DNA of 64,000 nt. It comes from Plazaster borealis. Its lineage: Eukaryota > Echinodermata > Asteroidea > Forcipulatida > Labidiasteridae. A program made the position numbers and the translations under genes. The notes under the pieces are model-generated. The model saw nothing but the letters and a program-made list of their open reading frames with translations. It made no database searches and was not told the DNA's origin. How positions within the stretch are numbered: position 1 is the stretch's first letter; each line of letters begins with the position of its first letter. The stretch spans positions 5,767,501-5,831,500 of the forward strand of contig CM037473.1 in assembly GCA_021014325.1 (NCBI GenBank). Reading direction: 5' to 3'. Positions 21,801-31,033 of the stretch are shown here, in pieces.

Positions 21801-23031
21801 CTAAATTACCGAAAGTTAATAACAAATAGAATGCACATCCTAAGACCTTTAGGAAACACGGCTATGCCAAGCACTCATTACGACCAGGCAGGGGTTGCCT
21901 TGGGCTAGCTGGTAATCGACCACCCGAGCTCCTCCTGAAAATAATAAATATACAAAAACAGTTCTTGAAAAAACCTGCTCTCGAAAATTAAAATAACTGT
22001 TCTTGAAATGAAAAAAAAAATGCTCTTGAAAATACGAATAGCTGCTCTTGAAAATAAAAATAGCTGCTCTTGAATGAAAAAATAAACCTCAAACTGTTCT
22101 TATATAACTATTAAAAATAATTGCTCTCCAAATTTAAAATAACTGCTCTCTCGAAAATTTGGGAAAACTTGAATGGCGCTTGATTTTTTTAAAGCAACTG
22201 ACATCTTTTTATATTTGTATTAAACAGGACACCTGCTGAACTGTCAAGTGCCGAGTTTGAAGCAAGTTTGAGTAAGTATAGAGTAGGATACCAGACCCAA
22301 AGAAAAGTTACTAACAATGTTTTGTTTTTGAAGGAAAGTGAGTTTAAACAAGTTGGTTGATAGGTGCAATTATTCGAAGTAGAGTCATTCTGCATGTGTG
22401 CATAGCACGATTAACGTCATTACAGTATGACGTTATCTCACTGCTTTTTTTCTTCTTCTTGTGTCACTCCCTAGAAAATGTTTCTATTAAGATTGTTGGG
22501 AGTGACAACAGAAAAGTTTTCTTGAAATAAGATGTTTTGTTTTGTTTCAAGAATACATTTTTAACAGTGTTGAAACGAAAACTGTAAAAGCAAGCCTGCC
22601 TGCTGTGAAAATCTATTTTTCATTTTTTTGTTACGGATTATGTTTGATGTTATGATCTAGGTATCAACAGAGGGCAGTTGCCTGAACCACCGACACCAGA
22701 CGGCAATGTTGACTACGCATTCATAGCTGAACCACCAACGACGAATCCACGTTTGGAAAATCAAGCTTACGCTTCCGTACAGGAAGAAGAGGTGGGGAGC
22801 TCTCACGATGTTATAAACGGGCACGAATTTGAAGAAACCACCGACGGCATCATAAATACCTACTTTGGTGAACAAAAGACAGACAATGAAGCCTCTGAAA
22901 CCGCTGGAAGCCAAGGTGTATCCTCTGTGACAGGGGATGTTCCTCGAGAGGATAATAACATCCCCTTTCCGTTGACTCAACATAAGGTTGGAAATAAAAC
23001 CTCTGATGGATACGAGATTCCAATGGTTTAA
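18523..23031 (+). CDS. Receptor copy C: half C-type lectin head on a short-tail receptor, intact
   Basis: Five exons join in frame: 18523-18820, 19994-20156, 21297-21485, 22228-22271 and 22661-23031, total 1065 nt (354 aa). Exon 1 supplies a signal peptide (MVGKMLASKVLGVVGIFMIA) and the N-terminal half of a C-type lectin domain, ending in phase 1 exactly as exon 2 of B/E/F does, so it can splice straight to the shared cysteine-rich exon. The usual second half (GEP, WND) is not found in the 1.17 kb intron, so the fold would be incomplete and calcium-dependent sugar binding is unlikely. The stalk is short (TTTTYVTTADQQDDNGTN), then one helix and a tail with QAYASV, NTYFGE and a terminal YEIPMV. 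No stop or frameshift. Alternative: lectin exon 1 belongs to another transcript. Confidence 0.75.
19994..20156 (+). CDS. Copy C exon 2: second cysteine-rich module
   Basis: TTGTAG acceptor and GTAAAA donor, phases 1 and 2. Pattern STPLCNGNQNQLCGYYY..VCQ...TCVH...FCVCS keeps all six cysteines but differs from B/E/F at many surface positions. Confidence 0.8.
20330..20690. mobile_element. Inverted-repeat element rich in GTACTCG
   Basis: Left end GTAGTACTCGTACGGTAC and right end CGTATTCGAGTACTACTCGG are inverted; both halves are full of (C)GTACTCG(G) words. Located in intron 2 of copy C. Target duplication not clear. Confidence 0.5.
21297..21485 (+). CDS. Copy C exon 3: stalk and membrane helix
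   Basis: Shortest stalk of the cluster, then NVAAIVLGSLFALLLLLVII and a basic LRRQERLPSF stop-transfer segment; GTAAGT donor. Confidence 0.85.
21590..22160. repeat. Inverted GAGAGCAG / CTGCTCT minisatellite in intron of copy C
   Basis: Longest version of this intron structure: left units TTGGAGAGCAGTTATTT, right units AATAGCTGCTCTTGAAA repeated at about 20-base spacing. Confidence 0.65.
22228..22271 (+). CDS. Copy C exon 4: linker
   Basis: TPAELSSAEFEASL between AAACAG and GTAAGT, 44 nt, phases 2 and 1. Confidence 0.8.
22439..22569. mobile_element. CACTG-MITE at the shared intron site, copy C
   Basis: Ends CACTGC and GAATACATTTTTAACAGTG; orthologous to the insertions in B and E, with an internal deletion. 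Confidence 0.6.
22661..23031 (+). CDS. Copy C exon 5: short cytoplasmic tail
   Basis: CTAG acceptor; INRGQLPEPPTPDGNVDYAF, then ENQAYASVQEEEVG, NTYFGEQKTD and a C-terminal YEIPMV. Lacks the five codons (WIPTS) that E has after NTYFG and lacks the last residues of E. Confidence 0.85.
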
Positions 23032-23102
23032 CCAACTACAGCAAACCACTGAACTCGACCATTGGGACCCGTTGAAGTGACTTTTTTCCTTTTTCTTTAC
23101 AG

Positions 23103-23108
23103 AATAAA
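23103..23108 (+). other. Polyadenylation signal of copy C
   Basis: AATAAA 71 bases after the stop, immediately before the hAT insertion at 23120. Any cleavage site further 3' now lies inside the transposon. Copy E has CATAAAAAG at this place instead. Confidence 0.55.
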
Positions 23109-23119
23109 GCATGTGGGAC

Positions 23120-23136
23120 CAGGACCGTAACCAGGA

Positions 23137-23189
<53 letters not shown>

Positions 23190-24443
23190 TAATTGTGTCT
23201 GTGTGTGTTTATGCATCTGACAAAGGTCCAGTTTGGATCGAAAGCTAAGGCCATCTCCCCTACAAATGTTATATGTATATATATATATTTAATTTTTAAC
23301 AAAAAGTACATCGGCGCGTTAGCACCGCCCGTCGCGCATGCAGCGACGCAGGAGGGAGTCTGAGGGGTGAAGTGCCCCCCTCAGAAGTTGGACATTTTTT
23401 GGATTGAAGGCCTAATTCAAGCCTAATTTTTGCGCTGTGATATTGGTTATTATTACTGAAAAACAACTCAATTGCAGCTTTGTATCAATATTATTTCTGC
23501 ATATTTAATGCTCACACGGCGTATGCTACCCGTTCCAGGGGCGGATTATTTCCCAAACGGGAAGGCGTGAAAATGTACCAAGCCGCAAATGGTGAATGTA
23601 ATTTGTGGCGCCTGCGAGCGCGTAACGCGAAGCCCTAACGGCATGGGTTCCGGGGCCCGCTTAAATGCTCCGAAACAGTTAGCATTCTAGATGCTCTGTG
23701 GTGCGATCTCATGTATCTGACCACTTTGACTAATTTTGTTTTAGCAAGATCACATTATTTTCGTATTATTATCACACTTAATTTTCGAGTTGGGAGTCAT
23801 TCAATTAAAAATGCAGGCTACAATTAATATTAATTTAGGGACAAAAAAAGTGTTGGTGGGACAAATGATATGATAGTGCAATTTTCAATGTGCATGTAAT
23901 TAACAAAAAGCAGAGAAAAAGACACACTTTTTAAGCAATTGGTGATGGGGTCCAGGGGCGAAGTCCCAGTGGGGCTTCAGGGGGCGAGCTTTTGGTGTTC
24001 CGTGTGCCTAAAACAGAGAAATAGACCCCCTTTTTCAGCACTTCTGATCCATATTAATCTTCTTATTTTACTCAAAGATAATTTTAATCCCACAAATCTC
24101 ACGTTTGGATCTGGTCGCTACATTGTCTGGTTTCATGCATATTCATTAAAAACATAGTGGGTAAAATCTGGCGTTTCTCAAATTCAAGCTTAGTATAGTA
24201 CTTGCACCCGAATGCCGGAACGACATGAAGTATATTTGATCCCGGACAAATTGGCACGTCAGGTTTCAAATGCTTATGTTATTGTTGCAATCTAAACAAT
24301 TACAAGTGACTATCATGAAAGATTCAATTTGGCAGAAAGAAAAAATTGTGAATGGCAAAGGATGAAAAATAAATCCATCCTGCCGCTGGGGGAAACAACT
24401 ACAACACACACACTAACTTGTGGCTAATTTTTAAACAGGCAGT

Positions 24444-24478
<35 letters not shown>

Positions 24479-24586
24479 TTATTTTGGCAGAGAGAAAAAA
24501 ATGTGAATAGCATAGAATGAAAAAGAAATCCATCCTGCCGCTGGCGGGGGCGTCCGCCCCGCCCCCGCCCCCTGGTTACGGGCCTG
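23120..24586. mobile_element. hAT-type DNA transposon, non-autonomous, with intact 8-bp target duplication
   Basis: Termini CAGGACCGTAACCAGG and CCTGGTTACGGGCCTG are inverted repeats. TGTGGGAC flanks both sides (23112-23119 and 24587-24594). Eight-base duplications and CAGG-type ends define the hAT superfamily. The 1467-bp body has ATT and TA microsatellites (23139-23192) and a poly(A) run (24447-24474) but no transposase frame. Copy E has the uninterrupted sequence at 40530. Confidence 0.9.
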
Positions 24587-24594
24587 TGTGGGAC

Positions 24595-25190
24595 CACAAC
24601 GTCATCTGATGCACGCCAGACTTCCAAAGTCCAATGGAGCCTCACATAAGTACTGAGGAACCAAGGATAAATTTTGCTGATCGCATTCAACAGAATGAAC
24701 ACAAAAATAACACTCAAGGAATGCAAACGGACTGCAACAAGATTAGTAGGGGAGCGTTTCCCCCGGTCAACATTGCAGCACGTGTAAGGAGAGTCACACT
24801 TTCTCAAACTTTAAACGTTCGGGCAAAATTTTTTTTTTTTGCTAAGTGGAGCCAAATGTTTGCTCACTATTCGAAAGTCTGAACTGCTCATAAAAGAAAC
24901 GTGTTCACTAGTTCTTGGAAACGTTTATCAACGTTGGGGGCGCACACCACACACGTACAGTCAGCGGGTTGGTTGCAGATCACAAACAGAAAACCCAAGT
25001 TTGACACAAAGACATTTGAGGTCTGCTCAGTAGGGATATGGAGTAAGGATAAACAATAAAATGCCCAAGTACGATAGGGATACAAAGACCAGGTGCAAGA
25101 ATTAGAACATTTATAATGATATTTCTTTTAAAATTACTACGTTTTGTTGGCTGTAACCAAACCCATACTGTACAGAACTACAGTATTTTT
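24595..25190. repeat. 3' flank duplicated with 40534-41130
   Basis: Near-identical blocks include CCCCGGTCAACATTGCAGCA, AAACGTTCGGGCAAAA and ACCCAAGTTTGACACAAAG. It links the region after copy C to the region after copy E. Short frames here are not called genes. Confidence 0.75.
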
Positions 25191-25284
25191 TCTGAAACGA
25201 AAGATGCTGTGCTGTAGAAATTAGTTTAGTAAGAACAGATCCGGCAGTGGTGTATGGTCTGCAGAGGCGAACACGGACTCGAAA

Positions 25285-25740
25285 AGCCTTTGTCGATCGA
25301 TTGATTGATTGGCTTATTTGATTGACTGATTTGTTGATTTGGTTATAAATGGTTGATTGGTTGATTGGTTGATTGGTTAATTAGTTTAGTTGATAAGTAG
25401 ATTCTATTTTGAGTTATTGATTGATTGATTGGCCGATTAATTGGTTGGTTGATTGATTGATTGATTGGTTAATTTGATTTAATGATTTGTTGATTTGGTT
25501 ATAAATAGTTGATTGGTTGATTGGTTAATTAGTTGATTGGTAGATTCTATTTTGACTGATTGATCTTGTGATTGATTGATTGGTAAATTTGATTGACTGA
25601 TTTGTTAATTTGGTTATAAATGGTTGATTGTTTTTTTATTAGTTGATTAGTATATTCTATTTTGACGGATTGATTGATTGATTGGCTGATTAGTTGATTG
25701 ATTTGTTTCTATTGATTGGTTGGTTGAATAATCATTCAAC
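25285..25740. repeat. GATTGATTGGTTGATTGG-type tandem repeat
   Basis: Long run of 4-base-based units (GATT, GGTT) in higher-order blocks of about 115 bases that include GATTTGTTGATTTGGTTATA. It occupies the intron 2 position of copy D; related runs are at 26140-26215, 41735-41886, 43435-43790 and 44180-44265. Confidence 0.85.
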
Positions 25741-27127
25741 TCAATTCAATTAAACTCGACATAATATATTTCCATATTGCACAATGTACATTAGTAATTA
25801 TAGAGAAGGTCAATTAAACAAAGCTGTATAAAGAGCTACTAGAAAAATAAATATTATGAGACACAATGAAGCAGAGGCAAATATGGAGGCATATTCAAAA
25901 GACCAAGTCTTTTAGAGACATTCCTTTACAAAACAACATACTGGACTTCTTAACAGAAATGAACTTACAACATATCGTACTGGACAGACAGGGGACGGGA
26001 CATGACAAACAAACAAAGCTAACGAGACCTAAAAAGCTGGGATGAAACAAGAATGTAAATCACAACTATAAACTCATAGAGGATTAAAAGAGAAGAATAT
26101 ACTCTAGATAGTTAGATAATAATAATAAATTTAATTGTTTGATCGATTGACTGATTGGTTGATTAATTTGTTGATTGGGTGATTGGCTGATAGGTTGATT
26201 GGTTGATTTGTTGAAGATACCCATGTTCATGAATATTCATGAGAAATTAGTAAATGTCATTTTCAGCAGGAAAAGGTTTAACACCGCTGTTTCTTTTTAC
26301 ATACAATTTTCCCTGTCTTAACCTATTCACACGTTAATTATTCATACTTATCAAAAATGCAAAATTATCAAAAATGCAAGGTCTAAAGTTTCAATTGTAC
26401 ACGTTGTAATAACATGGCAACCTTAAACTACAATTAAATGTATTTGGATACTTGTTTACTCAATTCTAATCTAAAGCTTGTGTAATTCCTTGTATTGGCT
26501 CCACCTCCCCTTTGCATCGAAAATCAGGATTGGAGTTGTTGGTACAGCAATATAAAACATTTGCCAGAAAAGGGACGGAAGTGAATATGTGCTTGTACAC
26601 CACAGATCAGCCGTTAAGAATGTAAATCTGCCAATATATACCTAGACTTGTTGACAAGTCGTTAAATGTTTGTCGCGGTGATAGCGTTAACGGCTCTCTC
26701 ACAACCATACTGTCGCGAGACAGCTGCTCCTTGCGAGACGTCTGCTCTCGCGACTACGGGAGCTTTGTAATTAATTACTAACGCATTTTAATTGGATCTG
26801 GTTCGGGTGGAAGTTTCTTTCCAAGCTCAGATTTAAATTGCGTTTTTGGGGGCAGGAGAGGTGGGAAACTTCAGTGGTTCGAGAGACCAATGGAAGAGCA
26901 ACAGAGCCGGGGAAATACTTTGTAATTGAAAGTTCAGACTTTGTGTTTCCTGCACTGTTCAAGTTTCACATTTTCGAGTCAATAGATAGGGTCATATCTT
27001 TGGATTCCGTGACCATTTTTTTGCTACCTTTTTTTCTTGATGGATTTGACTTCAGGAACCATTTAAAAGGAAAATAAGCTCCTATGTACCTCTGAAATGT
27101 GATAGGAAATTTTTTATAGCGTAATAT

Positions 27128-27650
27128 TCAAAATGGCCGCCGACGCCATCTTGAAAAACATAAATTGTAATAGCTCTGGCACCAGATGACCTAGACGGAC
27201 AAAAAGATATCTTTTTCCAGTATATCTGGCATGACAAATCCACTGGAGTGGTAATTGTAAGGTTTGGGGACCATCTTGACCTCTAAATCCAAGATGGCCG
27301 CCGTCGCCATCTTGAAAAACATAACTTGCATTAGCTCTGGCACCAGATGACCTATAGACAGACAAAAGAGATGTCATTTCCAATATATTTAGCATTACAA
27401 ATCTACTGGAATGGTTATTGTAGACTTTGGGGATCATCCACATCACCTAAATCCAAGATGGCTGCCGTCGCCATCTTGAAAAACATAACTTTCAAAAGCT
27501 TAGGCACCAGAAGAACTATAAGAGAAAATAGGGCGTCGAATTCCCCTATTCATGGCTTTACAAATCCACTGGAATGGTAATTGTAGAGTTTGGGATCATC
27601 CTGACCTCCAAATTCAAGATGGCCGCCGTCGCCACATTGAAAATAAATGT
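27128..27650. repeat. Subunit array with YY1-like AAGATGGCNGCC sites, left arm
   Basis: Four subunits each pair AAGATGGCNGCC with GCCATCTTGAAAAACAT in inverted orientation. AAGATGGC is the core of the YY1 motif. Mirror copies are at 31350-31700. Function as a binding site is inference. Confidence 0.6.
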
Positions 27651-28006
27651 GAAAACTCTGGCACAAGAAGAGCTATATAGAACAAATAGGGTTTCATTTT
27701 CCACTATTTCTGGCATTACAAATTATTTTAAACATAGTTGATTGATAGATTGAAAAATGATGGTGCTGTCCAATTCAGTGACACTCCAACACTGTTGACT
27801 TGAGATAAACGTAAAACCGTAAAAGTGTTTTTACATGTTTTATGGGTATGGGTCAGCGTCTGGGTATTATGTTCGTATTTTGTCAAGTTGACTGGGGTGG
27901 TTGGCGAACATAAAAAGGACCAGAAGAATTGGTTGACAAATGTGTCAGGAAAATTATTTTTTTGGGGGAAACCGCGAGGATATTTTTTCAGATCCTCTTT
28001 GTTATA

Positions 28007-28048
28007 GCAATAACATGTTTTCATGCCTACTTGGCACTCATCAGTTGC
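28007..28048 (-). ncRNA. Hammerhead ribozyme (type I, short stem III)
   Basis: Read on the minus strand from 28048: GCAA (stem I), CUGAUGA, GUGCC-AAGUA-GGCAU (stem II, five pairs including one G-U), GAAA, ACAUGU (self-complementary mini stem III), UA as the cleavage dinucleotide, then UUGC pairing with the first GCAA. Every invariant core base is present. Predicted cleavage is between 28011 and 28010. Penelope-like elements are known to carry such ribozymes with very short stem III, and this one lies just downstream of a Penelope-like reverse transcriptase on the same strand. Confidence 0.85.
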
Positions 28049-28179
28049 GTGTGGGTGATTCTATATTAGAATATGTAAGTCTCATGTCTTGTGAAAGACA
28101 TTAGTTAGTGTATTCCGCTTAGGTTCAGGTAAGATGTATAATAAATCCGAATGCGGACTTTTAAACCTGAGTTGAGTTT

Positions 28180-29990
28180 TCAGTATAAGTGACCTGTTCC
28201 TCCAGTAAGGAGATTAGGATGTTTTAATAGTGTTTCGTCCGGGTCTACAAAACCCGAATCATCAGGGGGAGGAGCGAGCTGTTTGGGGGTGGAGTCAATT
28301 TGACTCCGGTTTAGTTTTGCTCTGATCAACCTTTCCCTTATGTTTTGACCTTTTCTGTACGGAATGAAAGGAGGATCTTGAAAGATCTCCGAAAGTGTTT
28401 CATGGTTGCGTATTAGAGACCAATGTTGTTTGATGGATTTGTTTAGGTCACTTTGGTTGATGTACGGGTTGTATGTCGTACTGAAAACCAATGGAGTTTT
28501 GCTTTCTGCATTTCTCTGCTGTTTGTGAATCAAATTTGATCGATCTTTGTGTGATACTTTTGTTGTGGTTTTGTTTATCTCTGAGAAACTGTAGCCTCTT
28601 GCAGTTAGCTTTTCAGAGAAGTTATTGACGAGTAGGAAATCATCTTCGTTATTTGTGTTTCTGGCATACGAAGTGTTTCTCCGTATATGAATGCTTTGAA
28701 CACATGCGGGGGTGTGATGATGCCTTGTGAAGGTATTGGTACATGTAGGTTTTGTTTGGTATATACTTTTGTGTCTAAAATACCAGTTTCACTGAACCTA
28801 TTACCTTTAAAGATTGTTAAGTCAAGGTAGTTGATTGAAGTATCAGAGGCCTCAAAAGTAAATTTGAGGGTTGGGTGTATTTGATTCATGTTGTCGATTA
28901 GGCTCTTGAAATTGTCAAGGGTGCTGTCATAGATTATACAAGTATGTCGTTTCTATAACGCCACCAAGTGAGAATGTGATCATTTTTTTCTAGGATTTGT
29001 TTTTCCAGATCATTTAGTGTGATATCACATATTTCGGGGCTTGCTGTTGAGCCCATGGCGCATCCAATTTTTGGAGGTAATAATTGTTACCGAAATGGAA
29101 GCAGTTTCTTCCCAATATCAGTTCCAATAACTCTTGGATGTAGTTGGAGGGTGGTTTTGTGATAGAGTATGGGTAGGTGGTTCGGTTGAGGGCATTGCAC
29201 ACGGTGTTTATTGCTTCCGTTTGACGGACGTTTGTGTACATTGAGACAACATCAATACTTGTTATCAGAACATTTTGTGGAAATGTGGATTCCTCAAGTT
29301 TTCGCAATATGTCTGCAGTAACGTGGACATATGTTGGTTGGGCGGTAGCTATTGGAAGAAGGAAATAATCCACAAATTCTGATATTTTGGCTGTAGGACT
29401 TGAACATCCACTTATTATAGGTCTCCCAACAAAAGGCGTGCCCGCGGGTGGTGTTTTGTGTATTTTCGGGAGAAAATACATGGTAGGGCAGTTGCCTGGT
29501 TGCGAGAATGGATCAAGATAAGCCAGGGTGTGACTATTGATGTGTTGGCCTTTATGCATATTTATGAGTAGGTTGTGGACCATTGTGGTGGTCTGTTGTG
29601 TGATATCTTGGTAAAGCTTTGTGTAGTGCTCGGATTCAAAATGTCTGTAGCCTACTTCTAGGTAATCAGTTCGGTTCATTATGCAAATGCATCGTCCTTT
29701 GTCGTAAGGTTTAATTACGATATCTGGGTTGTGTTTCAGTTTGGTAATGGCTGATATTTCCTGTCTGGTCATATTTCTGAGCTTGTTGCGCAATCGAATG
29801 TGAGCAAATTGTTGTGGCTTCCAAATAATTTTTGAGTGTCGCACATTGTGTTGAAATTGAACGCCATTTTGAGGGCGGTTTGAATGGTCGAGCCTTGGCA
29901 GGTTTGTTGTGCATTAGGAAAGCAATTCTCATTCTTCTTTGGAAGATGTTGAAATCACTCAGAAGTTTTTAACGGGTAGGTTTGGCAGGA
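28180..29990 (-). pseudogene. Penelope-like element reverse transcriptase, degenerate
   Basis: Three consecutive minus-strand frames (29014-29932, 28605-28940, 28180-28533) read as one damaged protein. Motifs in order: KPYDKGRCICIMNRTDY; YFLPKIHKTP; GRPIISGCSSPTAKISEFVD; TSIDVVSMYTNV; after a frameshift near 29085, CAMGSTASPEICDI; the active-site box appears as RYRNDILV, so the first catalytic Asp of YxDD is Asn; a stop near 28935; then FEASDTSINYLDLTIFKG, PPHVFKAFIYGETLR, and the connector FIPYRKGQNIRERLIRAKL. No GIY-YIG endonuclease follows; the frame ends GGTGHLY. The palm/thumb order and the connector match Penelope-like elements, not LINEs. Confidence 0.8.
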
Positions 29991-30314
29991 GTGGGAACAA
30001 AATTTAGGCCTTTTCCTAAAGCAAGTTTTTCAATTGTAGAAAGGTTTGCCCTGGATAGGTTCGTTATGAATTGTTCGCTTTCTTAAGCCAATTATTCAAG
30101 AATGTTATTCTTAATGAACCGTTTGGATGTGTCGCACGTGTGAGAAAAGTTGTTGGCTCTTCTTTGAGAGCTGTTTGCTCGTTCAATAAACCTTCGTTTA
30201 GTCATGTTTAACAAAGAGGAGTACTGATTTTTTTTGCTTATAAATAATAATATATACTTGGGAATGCCGTATTATATTATTATTATAAATATTATAATAA
30301 AAATCAACGTATAG

Positions 30315-31033
30315 TCATGAAAATCTCTCTTTGGAAAAAGTGGTGGTCCTGAAAAGGACCGGTTGGTTTATTAAAGAGGTTGTTTTCTTTTTCTCTTGGT
30401 TCCTCGAGCCTTGGTTGGTCTTGGCCGGGTAAAGAAACCGAAGAGCTGGGTTGCTGTTCTCAGTTCCGCTCCCTTGAAGTCTTGTACCAGCTGTGCTCTT
30501 GCTTCTTTCTTGCTTTGTCAAGTCTTGTCTCCAACTCCTCCGCCTGGAACTTGTACTCTTCGAGTGTGAGCTGGACCAGTAGCAAGGATGCATTTGAAGT
30601 GAGTCTGTTGCAATTCTCCGTAAAGGAAGGTTGGAAGGTGAGACCCTTGTGTGGATGCGGTGGCCTTGCTGTGTTCTGGATGTATGCCGGCGGTTTGTTT
30701 GACGCTATGGCTTGGCCAAAAGTGGTGACTTGGTGCGTAATGTTGCTCGTAGCGGCTGTTTAAAATGTTAACTGGCTCTGCTAAGAGTTTTACGTGGTTA
30801 AAGTCTTTTTCGGCAAGTTTGATGCGTGGAGCAGGGGGTTCACTTTGAAATTCTTCCATGACATCAAACGACGTGATTAGTGAATCCTCCAACTGGTCGA
30901 TGAGAGGGAGTTGTCCGCAGGTGAAATCGCTGATGACGGAGGAGGCTGGCGATGAAGGCTGATCTTGAGTGCTTGAGCAGGAAGGCTGAGGGCTGGACTT
31001 TGGGCGTCGTTTAAACGATTTGCTCAGTTTGGT
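30315..31033 (-). pseudogene. Upstream ORF of the Penelope-like element, frameshifted
   Basis: Minus-strand frame from inside the right arm through Ser/Pro-rich sequence (SSPQPSCSSTQDQPSSPASS) and EFQSEPPAPRIKLAEKDFNH. Near 30585 the frame must shift to continue into a coiled-coil-like LTLEEYKFQAEELETRLDKA, then again near 30490 into AQLVQDFKGAELRTATQ and a basic GTKRKRKQP. It resembles an ORF1-type nucleic-acid-binding protein. The hydrophobic start (MFLHVLWVWV) is translated inverted repeat and probably not its true N-terminus. Confidence 0.5.

Noticed and set aside
27825..28007. Membrane-protein-like frame starting MFLHVLWVWV
   Set aside because: The same start appears inverted in the other arm; it is translated terminal repeat.
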